IMG/VR virus record: IMGVR_UViG_3300021432_000017
Coordinates: 1 to 43,727 of that record
DNA: 43,727 nucleotides
Direction: 5' to 3' (one strand)
DNA from: a virus
The notes under the pieces are model-generated. The model did no database searches, had not been told where the DNA came from, and saw only the letters and a list, made by a program, of their open reading frames with translations. A program made the translations under genes and the position numbers. Position 1 is the stretch's first letter; each line of letters begins with the position of its first letter. Positions 35,812 to 43,727 of this stretch are shown one piece after another.

Positions 35812-37923
35812 CTAGTGGGAAATTCCGTAAATCCTTACGACGCCGGACGCGATGTTGCCGCTGGACATCAGGATTTCAAAAGCATTAACCGCAGTCGTGA
35901 TCTTGTACCACGCGCTGGTGGTTGCACCTTCTATATGCGAGGCGGTGTTGAAAAAACTGGTCTGCATCGTCAGCAACTTGTTCATCGTTGCACTGCCGGG
36001 GTTGAATAACTTTCCACTTCCAGACAGTCCGCCATTTGCGGTCGTGTTTGTCAGAAGGTCAGTGCCGGCACCACCATCAACGACGATGGACGTTGTGCTG
36101 TCTGAGCCTGATTGTGTCGAGCCACCAGGAATCCAGCGCCAACTGGCATATCCATAATTCGACCCTGAGTCATAGGTCGAACCGCCGTTCGTGGACATTC
36201 TCATCAGGACACTGACCGAGTTGGTGGCAGGAACAAGGTTGACTATTTCGATAAGGTAGTCGTCGTATGACGAGGAATACCAACTCGTAAAAGCGAGTGA
36301 GGCGGAACTGCTTGCGGTATGCGCCTCAAGGAACACGAGCGAGCCGCTGCCGCCGCCGCCCGATGATGCGATGCTGACAGAACTCCCCGTATTGGTGAGT
36401 GTTACATTGGCACCCGCCGTAAGGTTGAGCACCCCCTGTGCGGCGTTGTTGGTGCCGCCCGTCTGGAACACGGGCGCTGCTTCTACAGGTCTCGGCTTAA
36501 GTGCCAGCAAGCCAATATAGGAGTGGGTGTACGCTCCCGTAGCGTTTAGCGTATTCGAGACGGACCCAGCCGCCGCAATGGTTGTGTAATAGCTGCTGAT
36601 GGTTACTGCGCTGGGGCCGCTGGTCTCCGATTGAATAAGCGGCCATGAGTCCGTGTTGGAGAGCGTTGAAGATCCGACATTGACGCTGGCCATCATGTGG
36701 ACAACATCGGTCGGATAAGTCGTGGTGATACTCTGCGCCAGCGGGGTTATAGTGGATATGGTTGAGCCGCTGACGTCAACCAAATCCACGTTGGCGTATT
36801 CGTAGATGTTGAGGTAGCCCGTGCTTCCGGCGCCCGTCATCGTCACGGTTACTGATCCGGCTACAACATTCAGCGCAACGAACTGCGAGATGTAAATTAG
36901 GCTAGCCCAATTCTGGGCGTTATATTGCGTATAGATGTTGCTTTGCGTGTCGCTTATCGCCGTGGTGTTGCCAGCGCCCCAGTACTCAACCACGATTGTT
37001 GAGCCAACCTTGACCGCTGACGTAAACGCTGCGGTAAGGGTTCCGCTACTCGACGTGACAGACTTGAACTGTAGAAGCTGGATGAGGCCTGGACCCGAGA
37101 GACTTCCGTTGGATGCCGCCGTTACCCTTCCTTCGGCATCCACGGTTACAGTAGCAGCGTTGTAGGTGCCCGCCGTCACGCCGGATGCTGGAAGGTCGGC
37201 AGCGACAAGAGAGCGGAACGTCGGGGCGGCAGGACTACCACTTGCAGGCCCCATGTAGGCCGTGTTCGCGGATTCATTCGCCTTCGTAACCGTGATGGTT
37301 CCGGGGCCGGTTAGGGGTGAGCCGGCAACCGAGAACTCGGATGGCATGCTCAGGGCGATGCTGGTGATGGTGCCCAGACCGCGCTCCGTGAAGTAGTTGG
37401 TGCCGTCTGTAAAGACAAACACGCCGGAGTTCTGACTAAGTACGAGGCTCCCGGCAGCTCCATCAAGATTCAATCCATTGGGGGTTATCGTGAGCGCACC
37501 CGCGCCAATATCTTGTACGGCAATAAACCAAACTGGCGAGGGTGGGGTGGCGGGCAGCGTCAACTGAACCGCACCGGCAGAGTTGAAGCTGATGAGTTTT
37601 GTATCATCGCCAGAAACGGCGGTGTAGTTTGCCGTCTTTGTCGAGACGCCACCGATAGCCAGGCCCGGTGATGCCCACGTGCCATCGGCCTTGAGAAACT
37701 TACTCGCAGCCGCAGACCCTGCCGGGGGTGCCGGGACGAGGCCGTCAGATCCGCCAGAGCCGGTGTCCCCAACCATGTCTGGCATGTAAGCTGACGTATT
37801 GAAGTAAGGCTGGCCCGTGGTTGCGTCTGCGCCCGCTGCAGTGGGGTCTACCTGCCAGGTTACGTTTCTTGCATTCGCTGGTGGCGCTGGATCGGTGGCC
37901 TGGAAATTCTTCTCGGTTGCCAT
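35812..37923 (-). CDS. Tail fibre protein
   Basis: 703 residues, TAATG overlap with the tip-protein stop. Early residues have PAGSAAASKFLKADGTWASPG, a common fibre motif, then long Thr/Ser/Gly/Ala-rich beta-strand repeats (ANYTAVSGDDTKLISFNSAGAVQLTLP; TAGTYNAATVTVDAEGRVTAAS), and a C-terminal part (LVFLEAHTASSSASLAFTSW, then RWIPGGS) as in host-binding fibre tips. It likely contacts the cell surface. No chaperone domain was seen. Confidence 0.85.
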   Translation of the reverse strand: MATEKNFQATDPAPPANARNVTWQVDPTAAGADATTGQPYFNTSAYMPDMVGDTGSGGSDGLVPAPPAGSAAASKFLKADGTWASPGLAIGGVSTKTANYTAVSGDDTKLISFNSAGAVQLTLPATPPSPVWFIAVQDIGAGALTITPNGLNLDGAAGSLVLSQNSGVFVFTDGTNYFTERGLGTITSIALSMPSEFSVAGSPLTGPGTITVTKANESANTAYMGPASGSPAAPTFRSLVAADLPASGVTAGTYNAATVTVDAEGRVTAASNGSLSGPGLIQLLQFKSVTSSSGTLTAAFTSAVKVGSTIVVEYWGAGNTTAISDTQSNIYTQYNAQNWASLIYISQFVALNVVAGSVTVTMTGAGSTGYLNIYEYANVDLVDVSGSTISTITPLAQSITTTYPTDVVHMMASVNVGSSTLSNTDSWPLIQSETSGPSAVTISSYYTTIAAAGSVSNTLNATGAYTHSYIGLLALKPRPVEAAPVFQTGGTNNAAQGVLNLTAGANVTLTNTGSSVSIASSGGGGSGSLVFLEAHTASSSASLAFTSWYSSSYDDYLIEIVNLVPATNSVSVLMRMSTNGGSTYDSGSNYGYASWRWIPGGSTQSGSDSTTSIVVDGGAGTDLLTNTTANGGLSGSGKLFNPGSATMNKLLTMQTSFFNTASHIEGATTSAWYKITTAVNAFEILMSSGNIASGVVRIYGISH

Positions 37924-40900
37924 TAGCTTCCATTGACCAGAATGCCGCCTGTCGCTGGGCCGGCGTTACCTGCAGCACCCGTGGGCGTAAAGGGATATGC
38001 ATCGACATCCTGGAGACTGCTGACGATATTTCCGAACTTGTTAAACGTCGGGAATTTGAACCAGAGTTGCGTTCCAATCCAAGCTGGGTCCATATTGATC
38101 TTGAAGATTCCCGTCCCGGCTGGGTCGAGCAGGGCGAATGGAGAACCGGGGGGATGATTCATTCCCACACCTGGAGATGGGGCACCGTAGACGCCGCGGC
38201 GCAGTTCGTTGCCTGAACCGGTTGCCATAAGTTCGTAGATTCCGGGGGCCAGCAGGTTGGCGTCGTTGTACGTCATGATTTCGTAGCCGAAGCCGGTAGG
38301 GGCTATTCCTCCAAAGGCAGAGATGGTCGCATTTGTTCCCGAGCCGACCATTCCGGTCGCAACTGTTTTAGGAATTGCCCATCCAAAACCAAATCCGGCC
38401 GCAGCACCAAAAGGAACCAGGGCTAGCGGATCAATGTTTGGCGTCGCGCTGCTATAGTAAATTGCCCACCCTAGGGTAACCACCTTTCCAAATGCGCCGG
38501 GGCCCGTCGTATTCAATTTCAAGTTGTAGCGGATTTCCTGACCGGTTAATGACGTGCCAATGCTCGAACCGCCTCCTGTGGGTAGTGGGGCCGATATTGG
38601 TCCAGTTATAGTTTGAACGAGCGTGCCGCCCGAGGTTGGGGTTAGGCCCGTTCCTGAATAGATTGAGGTGACGACGGGAGAACCGGTGGGGCCGGCCTCA
38701 ATGAACTGCATCGGGAAGATGCTGGTGATTACAGCGTCGCTAGGCAGTGCGTTCAGAATGGTCGGATTAGAGAAGAGGACGCCCAACTCGGTTATTTGTG
38801 TGGTGTCTCCGGTCAAAAATTCGGCGTCCAACGTGGCTTCATTATTGAACCCCACATAGCAGGGATATTGAAAGTTATCGCGCTGAGTTGGCGACAAGGA
38901 CGGGAGTGTTCCGGGGGGATTCGGCAAGGTTACAGAGGATGATATGAACAGGTTGTTGGTTGTGTCTGGATCTGTACCCGCAGGCCAATTCTGAAAACTA
39001 TTGTTTCCGACCGTAGCCTGCATCGCCGATCCCAGGACGGGATTCGAACTTGCCAGAGTATAACTAGACCCGCCGTCAGTCGAGATGTAGCACTGGCAAC
39101 CGCCATAGATTGATTGCTGCGCACAGGATGTCACAATCCATATCTGTGCCGGGGAAGTCTGCTGTGCTAGCCGGGGAGTTGCCTCGAAGATGATGGGGGG
39201 GTTGATACTGAGACCACCGGATTGGCTATTGATAACATTGCCCGGATCGTATGGTGTCGGTGTGTCAGCCGAGAAGACCGTAGGAGCATACATCCCGTAG
39301 ACAAAGGGCTCGGCTTCACAGTCGAGAGAGCCGTCCGCCTGCTCGCTGATCGAAGTCAGCCTTACCGGAATGCCCGAGATGTCCGCAAGCGGGTCTGTGA
39401 TTGTGATGACCGCATCAGAAGTTCCGCCGCCACCCGCACCCATCGGCGCAAGCAGGCACCACTTTGCTGGGATGGTGAAGGTGTAGACATCGCCACCGTA
39501 TTGCAGCTTTCTTACCTGGATGCCGAGGAGCTGACGTGCGATCGAGACATCCTGCACGGCGTTGTTCGTGATCGGGTCTGCTTTACGCACACCAAAGAGG
39601 GAAATTCCCGCGGCGTCAGGATGTTCTACTAGGCTGGGGTTGTAGTTCGACGTCCGGTTAAGGCACTGCATCTGCAGAACGTTGGGCTGGTTGATGCGCG
39701 CCGAGGTCGAGACTTTGATCGGAGCATCATTCCCACTAGGGCAAAAGTCCCCGTTCTCTGTACTCAGATTGTAGGTTGGCCCTGGCGCGGTGAGGGCGTT
39801 ATAGACGACACCATTCCCAACGGCAGAGACCTCCGAGTATGGCATGCTGTAGAGCTTGAATCCCATATAGACCGGAGCGGCGTCTGCGGCGTCGTACAAG
39901 GTCTTCAACCAATCGGAGGCCGCTTGCTGTGCGGTCATCGACAGCGATCCGTATAGGCCGTTGGCTCGGCATTGAAAACGGACTTGGTCTAGTGATGCCG
40001 TGTCAAGGAAGTCTCCCAGGGGCTTGGGGTAGTTCGCTGGCTGCGTTGCCTTGAAAGCAAGCAGTGCCGTCGAATGCGGAGCACTTCCATAGGGGGGGAT
40101 GACTAGCCCATAGGTTCCGGGCGAGTTAACGGTGCGCTCTAAAATGACCTGGTAGGGTGAGGCTATGGTTCCATATGCACCCACATCGGCAGCGAGCAGT
40201 GCGTTCCAGTGTGGGATGCGTGGATTTGGTGGGTTCGTGCCAGCGTTGTCCCACAATCCTAGGCCAAGAATGTAGGCAGGGAAATTATACTGATTGGTTG
40301 TCGTGATCGAATTCGTAAGAGTTACCGAGTCAAGCATATCCACGCCGGCAATCTCATACATGCTGATTTGCATGTTGTCTGATAGGGGGACGAGTCCTGA
40401 AAAACTGCACGTACATGCCCCGCCATTCGCCTTCGCGTACCAAGCCTGAACGCGATCGGTTCCGGTAGACGGGAAGATTGGCGTCCACGTATTGCTGGTA
40501 GTGTCGCTGATTCCCAATGTCCCTTGGTCGTTGCCGCAAGTGACGATGACCAGCAGGTAATTTCCCGCCGTGGTCGGTTGGTTATAGGGAAGCGAGAAAT
40601 TCAGGTAGATGGTCGTGTTGGTCTTTGACTGAATGCATCCGGGGAAGCGATAGCAGGACAGGCCATGCTCTACCTGCGTAAAGCTCGGACCCGCGCCGAG
40701 GGCAGCCTGCGCAACCCCAGACTTGAAGACATCCTCAATCATGTCGGCAAAGTCGGCATCGCCGGTTGCATAGAGGCCGAACTTGCCTTGCACCTCTGCC
40801 TGAAGCTGGGGAAGGGCACCAGAAGAACCTAGATCAATGTCCGACGATTCAATGCCGGCGAACATCGGGTAGATGATCTGCTGCGCCGAAAGTCCAGCAT

Positions 40901-41609
40901 CCGAGTACTCTGTGCCCGAACCAAGCTGCGGCTCAAAGGCTAGGCGGTTATGCGCGAGCGGCCCTTGATAGCTGGTGGCTGCATTCGTCTGGGTGTAGTA
41001 GATCGTGATGACGTTGGTGAAGAAGTTGGGATGGTCGAAATAGACCGTTGCTCCATAGCTTGGTTCCCAGCGATAGCAGTAAGGATAGTTCCGCACAGAG
41101 GAGCTGTGGGTAGGATCAGGTCCGGCGACCAGTTCGTTCCACATCGGGATCTGGGTTGTTCCGCTAAGCGTTACCGGATTGCCGCCATAGTCGTTGAATG
41201 TGACGGTATATGGCGCGGCCATAGTGATGCCAATAACCGAATAGAACGTGTTCGAAGCATTAGGAGGCGGAGAGGCCGGTATGGTTACCGAGCCGTTCGC
41301 GCCAGTATGGACATAGGTCGTATAGACCAATGGAATGGTGGCGCCGTTGTTCCACATCTGATTCACGCCGATGATCGGGTTGTGGCCGATCAGAAAATCG
41401 ATGTTTTCGACGTAAGCAGTGATGCCCTTCTTGAGCTGCTTGAACTTCTTGATGGAGCCGCCCTGCCGTAGATTCGCCGCCCAAATAGCCAGCAGCGGAG
41501 ATAGCGTCATCCCGTAGATCGTTGGGATGGCTGCCCCGTAAGTCGATGCTTGCAGCAGTGACCCCATCGCCGTGGGTGCTTGCGCGGCTTGTGCTTTACC
41601 GATGCTCAT
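37923..41609 (-). CDS. Tail tip / host-specificity protein (gpJ- or gp15-like)
   Basis: 1228 residues, ATG 41609 overlapping the NlpC/P60 stop (ATGA). It is the largest gene and follows NlpC/P60, the place of gpJ or GTA gp15. The N-terminus (GAAIPTIYGMTLSPLLAIWAAN) fits a hub start; the middle (about 600-790: GDFLDTASLDQVRFQCRANG, ISIARQLLGIQVRK) looks like the phage-tail_3 hub; the C-terminus is beta-rich and probably reaches the receptor. Residues 350-560 look inserted and may be extra binding domains. Confidence 0.85.
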   Translation of the reverse strand: MSIGKAQAAQAPTAMGSLLQASTYGAAIPTIYGMTLSPLLAIWAANLRQGGSIKKFKQLKKGITAYVENIDFLIGHNPIIGVNQMWNNGATIPLVYTTYVHTGANGSVTIPASPPPNASNTFYSVIGITMAAPYTVTFNDYGGNPVTLSGTTQIPMWNELVAGPDPTHSSSVRNYPYCYRWEPSYGATVYFDHPNFFTNVITIYYTQTNAATSYQGPLAHNRLAFEPQLGSGTEYSDAGLSAQQIIYPMFAGIESSDIDLGSSGALPQLQAEVQGKFGLYATGDADFADMIEDVFKSGVAQAALGAGPSFTQVEHGLSCYRFPGCIQSKTNTTIYLNFSLPYNQPTTAGNYLLVIVTCGNDQGTLGISDTTSNTWTPIFPSTGTDRVQAWYAKANGGACTCSFSGLVPLSDNMQISMYEIAGVDMLDSVTLTNSITTTNQYNFPAYILGLGLWDNAGTNPPNPRIPHWNALLAADVGAYGTIASPYQVILERTVNSPGTYGLVIPPYGSAPHSTALLAFKATQPANYPKPLGDFLDTASLDQVRFQCRANGLYGSLSMTAQQAASDWLKTLYDAADAAPVYMGFKLYSMPYSEVSAVGNGVVYNALTAPGPTYNLSTENGDFCPSGNDAPIKVSTSARINQPNVLQMQCLNRTSNYNPSLVEHPDAAGISLFGVRKADPITNNAVQDVSIARQLLGIQVRKLQYGGDVYTFTIPAKWCLLAPMGAGGGGTSDAVITITDPLADISGIPVRLTSISEQADGSLDCEAEPFVYGMYAPTVFSADTPTPYDPGNVINSQSGGLSINPPIIFEATPRLAQQTSPAQIWIVTSCAQQSIYGGCQCYISTDGGSSYTLASSNPVLGSAMQATVGNNSFQNWPAGTDPDTTNNLFISSSVTLPNPPGTLPSLSPTQRDNFQYPCYVGFNNEATLDAEFLTGDTTQITELGVLFSNPTILNALPSDAVITSIFPMQFIEAGPTGSPVVTSIYSGTGLTPTSGGTLVQTITGPISAPLPTGGGSSIGTSLTGQEIRYNLKLNTTGPGAFGKVVTLGWAIYYSSATPNIDPLALVPFGAAAGFGFGWAIPKTVATGMVGSGTNATISAFGGIAPTGFGYEIMTYNDANLLAPGIYELMATGSGNELRRGVYGAPSPGVGMNHPPGSPFALLDPAGTGIFKINMDPAWIGTQLWFKFPTFNKFGNIVSSLQDVDAYPFTPTGAAGNAGPATGGILVNGS

Positions 41610-42103
41610 TCAGCACTCCAGGGGTCAAATATTGATACTTCGCGGCGGGCGGTCAGCCAGTGAGACACCGCATTGATTTCCTTAACGCACGGGTCAGCAG
41701 CGTGCACCATGAACGGCCACTTTGTGATAATTCCGCCGTGATTGAACACCCGGCTGCCCACGACTTTGAATAGCGCAAGAGAGCCGGGCTTCGCGTCCAC
41801 CGTTCCGATACAAGAAGCTTCTAAAACTCGCGGAGCAGACCGCATCAGCCGCAGCATGTAGCGTTCGCTGCTTTGGTGTTGAAACCAGTCATGCGAATAA
41901 ATTCCCACGTCGTCAAAGTCTTCTGGCGTGCACTTGCCAATTTCGATCAGATAGGCAGCCAGGAGTGTCGCGCAGTCAACCCCGGCACCTTTGACCCGAC
42001 CACCTAAGACATAAGGCGTGCCAAGAAATGACCTTGCAATCTCTACCGCCTCAGACCGCTGAAGTTGGCTGAGGAACGAAAGGAAAGCCAAAAAAGTCTC
42101 CAT
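41606..42103 (-). CDS. NlpC/P60 tail peptidase
   Basis: 165 residues from ATG 42103; a longer frame to 42322 reads unlike protein. AIRSFLG-type start EIARSFLGTPYVLGGRVKGAGVDCATLLAAYL has the catalytic Cys44; FNHGGII has His122 and a polar third residue lies near His134. It cuts peptidoglycan peptides during DNA entry and sits at the tail tip. It overlaps the DUF2163 gene by 53 bases. Confidence 0.85.
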   Translation of the reverse strand: METFLAFLSFLSQLQRSEAVEIARSFLGTPYVLGGRVKGAGVDCATLLAAYLIEIGKCTPEDFDDVGIYSHDWFQHQSSERYMLRLMRSAPRVLEASCIGTVDAKPGSLALFKVVGSRVFNHGGIITKWPFMVHAADPCVKEINAVSHWLTARREVSIFDPWSAE

Positions 42104-42977
42104 CTGCTTGATTGATCGGCGCGGCCTTCGAGACGTAGAAGGTATCGACGCCTGGTGTCGGTGCCCACGGCAGAGCCGTATAGATGTCGAACTGGTTGTG
42201 GTTGTTGGCGTGGCCGTCCGTGTATTGTTCGTTGGTGCCGATGGCAGACCAGTACCCGGCAAGGGTAGCGCCAGCACCGGCGAGAAATACCATGTAGCCC
42301 GCAGTGAACACGTTGGTTCCATAGATACGGTTTGCTGTGGGTGTCAGGGTGTCAGCGTAGATTTTGGTCGTGGTTGAGCCGGTGAAGACAGAGAAGGTTG
42401 GGACTGAGGAGTCCCCGGCTGGGATCGTTGCGCCCGTGTAGCCAGCGAGGGTCGAAGTCGATTCGATGACGTTTGCGGGAAGCTTCTGCGTAATGACATC
42501 GAGGAAAGACGTCGTTGTAAATTCAATTTGGCTTCTGCCTACCGTGCAGTTGCCGATGCGTCCGCCGAACCACTCACAAGCCCCCAAGGTATTGGCATCT
42601 CCCGGCGTGGGCATGAAGCACTTCCAGATGCGTATCGGCCAGTTGTCGTAATAGTGAGTTCTTGCAAGTTGTAAAGCGTTTGCTGTGCCGACCGTGACTC
42701 CCGCCGTGAGATTGCCCGGAGTCCAGGTCACGGTGAGATTCTGAATCTCAAGCCCAACCTTCGTTGTCACTCCGCCGCGGCTGATAACGGCCGGTTTGAA
42801 TGTGCCCCACGAGCCATAGATTACCGGCCCTTCGTGATCTGTCAGGCGTATTGCGTTTGGATCTTCCGGCTCACCGATGAGGTAGAGGTGGCGGATGAGC
42901 GGATTGACCGTGCCAAGTAGGTAGATTTGGACTGCGGCCGTTGCGTCGGAGCCATTACCGCCTACGCACTTTCTCAT
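42051..42977 (-). CDS. DUF2163-type tail protein
   Basis: 308 residues, ATG 42977 joined as TGATG to the fibre stop. IRHLYLIGEPEDPNAIRLTDHEGPVIYG, then VTTKVGLEIQNLTVTWTPGN and CEWFGGRIGNCTVGRSQIEFTTTSFLDVITQKLP match DUF2163/TIGR02218 (GTA gp13), a hub-associated tip protein. NlpC/P60 follows as in gene-transfer-agent order. Residues about 180-260 are a Thr-rich insert. Confidence 0.85.
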   Translation of the reverse strand: MRKCVGGNGSDATAAVQIYLLGTVNPLIRHLYLIGEPEDPNAIRLTDHEGPVIYGSWGTFKPAVISRGGVTTKVGLEIQNLTVTWTPGNLTAGVTVGTANALQLARTHYYDNWPIRIWKCFMPTPGDANTLGACEWFGGRIGNCTVGRSQIEFTTTSFLDVITQKLPANVIESTSTLAGYTGATIPAGDSSVPTFSVFTGSTTTKIYADTLTPTANRIYGTNVFTAGYMVFLAGAGATLAGYWSAIGTNEQYTDGHANNHNQFDIYTALPWAPTPGVDTFYVSKAAPINQADGDFFGFPFVPQPTSAV

Positions 42978-43727
42978 CAGCAGCCCGTTACATTAGTGAT
43001 GATTCCGCTTACGATGGTGAGGACGCAGCTTCCAGCTGTCTTTGTGCCAGAGAATCCGTTGCCGGCTACAACGTGGGCAGCGTTGACCGTCCCCGACTTA
43101 TCACCTAACGTGCCATTTCCCACATCTATAACTCCTGCGGCGTCACGCGATATCCCGGTATCCGCATGCCACACCACGGGCGTAGCGGTATCAATGTCAA
43201 ATCTCGCCGCTGCTCCTAGCTCAAAACTTCCTCCTGAGGGGACGAACATATAGAGATTGTTGTCTCCCGATGTCCCGCCCACGATGCCCAACACATTGGA
43301 GAGGGAACCATTCAGCGAGAGCGCGTTATATGATCCAACCGTGACCCACGGGCCTACGATGGCCGGGCCCGCCGCTGCCCCATTGTTTACCTTGAGCGGC
43401 GCAACTACTCCACCACCAAAGAAAGAGTCGTTGGTCGCAACGTAGATTCCATGGTTAGCCCCAGCGTTGGTCAGGGTGTTGATGTACAAACCGTATTGTG
43501 TTCCCACGCTGCCAGTGCCCGACTTGATGAAGTCATTTACTTCGAAACCAAGGCGCGTATTGACAGTGCCACCGTTGACATTGGCATAACCGACAAAGTT
43601 GATGAGGTTATTAAGGGTGCCCGTATAGCCGACATCTACGGTGGGAATATCCTGATACCCCGCGTAGTGATCGATATTGCTAGAGCCTGTAACCTCCAGC
43701 CGGGAATCGAAGGCCGCATAGGGATTA
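42977..43727 (-). CDS. Tail-fibre-like protein, 3' part (runs off window)
   Basis: Open from the right window edge to the stop at 42977 (250 codons). It has TGSSNIDHYAGYQDIPTVDVGYTG, a Gly-rich beta pattern (NAGANHGIYVATND, NGAAAGPAIVGPWVTVG), a small end domain (GNGFSGTKTAGSC) and ends NVTGC. GTG 43505-43507 is an internal codon, as the frame is open before it. The best partner is the frame at 1-655, with a signal peptide, if the genome is circular. Confidence 0.75.
   Translation of the reverse strand, partial: NPYAAFDSRLEVTGSSNIDHYAGYQDIPTVDVGYTGTLNNLINFVGYANVNGGTVNTRLGFEVNDFIKSGTGSVGTQYGLYINTLTNAGANHGIYVATNDSFFGGGVVAPLKVNNGAAAGPAIVGPWVTVGSYNALSLNGSLSNVLGIVGGTSGDNNLYMFVPSGGSFELGAAARFDIDTATPVVWHADTGISRDAAGVIDVGNGTLGDKSGTVNAAHVVAGNGFSGTKTAGSCVLTIVSGIITNVTGC

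Noticed and set aside
40950-41471. Long plus-strand frame (173 codons)
   Set aside because: Antisense to the tip-protein gene, which has far better coding character; no RBS or context.
42104-42322. Longer start for the NlpC/P60 gene
   Set aside because: The extra 73 residues are Thr/Ser/Pro/Arg-rich shadow text of the DUF2163 gene.

Overview
The window is an almost complete genome of a tailed, temperate bacteriophage with a long non-contractile tail (siphovirus type), moderately GC-rich, with nearly all genes on the minus strand. The evidence is a full head-tail cassette, an NlpC/P60 tail peptidase, a tyrosine integrase, and next to it the 3' half of a tRNA-Arg(CCG) gene that marks the attachment site. 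One gene is cut by both window ends: its 5' part, with a signal peptide, lies at 1-655 and its likely 3' part at 42977-43727. Together they fit a circular or permuted genome opened inside a tail-fibre gene. The host is a bacterium that uses Shine-Dalgarno starts and Sec signal peptides. Acidobacteriota is possible, but nothing here proves it.

Layout, reading the minus strand from high to low coordinates. (1) 19 kb down to 12 kb: small leader genes, a holin-like membrane/coiled-coil protein, terminase small-subunit candidate, terminase large subunit with a C-terminal zinc ribbon, six very small genes (four with CxxC pairs), and a portal fused to a MuF/gp7 head-morphogenesis domain. (2) 12 kb to 1 kb: XkdF-like protease fused to a scaffold-like region, major capsid protein, connector, gp10-like neck protein, tail terminator, major tail protein, tail chaperone with a probable -1 frameshift, tape measure and DUF2460. 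(3) Across the window ends: a secreted-looking fibre, DUF2163, NlpC/P60, a 1228-residue tip/host-specificity protein and a fibre. The order DUF2460-DUF2163-NlpC/P60-tip is that of gene-transfer-agent-type tails. (4) 35.8-31.5 kb: small exported proteins, a LuxR-type HTH protein, a P5/lysozyme-like protein, a glycosyltransferase, an HTH-metallophosphoesterase, an HExxH mini-protease and DUF3310.

(5) 31.5-29.2 kb is the lysogeny end: two plus-strand small genes (one ribbon-helix-helix-like) diverge from the integrase, followed by attP with repeated 12-bp sites. No CI-like repressor was recognised. (6) 29.2-19 kb is the early/replication region: cold-shock-domain protein, a 24-repeat pentapeptide protein, several tiny translationally coupled genes, a Sak4-like ATPase, Gp157, HNH, DUF1376 replication protein, a C5-cytosine methyltransferase that carries a second 267-codon reading frame with WPTP repeats, a VRR-NUC nuclease, an N4/N6 methyltransferase, and a run of small Cys-rich and DUF551-type proteins.

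Two plus-strand genes sit inside the minus-strand structural operon as morons (4161-4634, exported; 7978-8229, zinc knuckle). Most neighbouring minus-strand genes overlap by ATGA, GTGA or TGATG, so translation is tightly coupled. The most unusual features are the dual-coding methyltransferase locus, the large number of small zinc-knuckle proteins, exported proteins among the tail genes, one inserted beta-domain shared by connector and tail tube, and an attP region with three copies of GGCTGTATGCCA.
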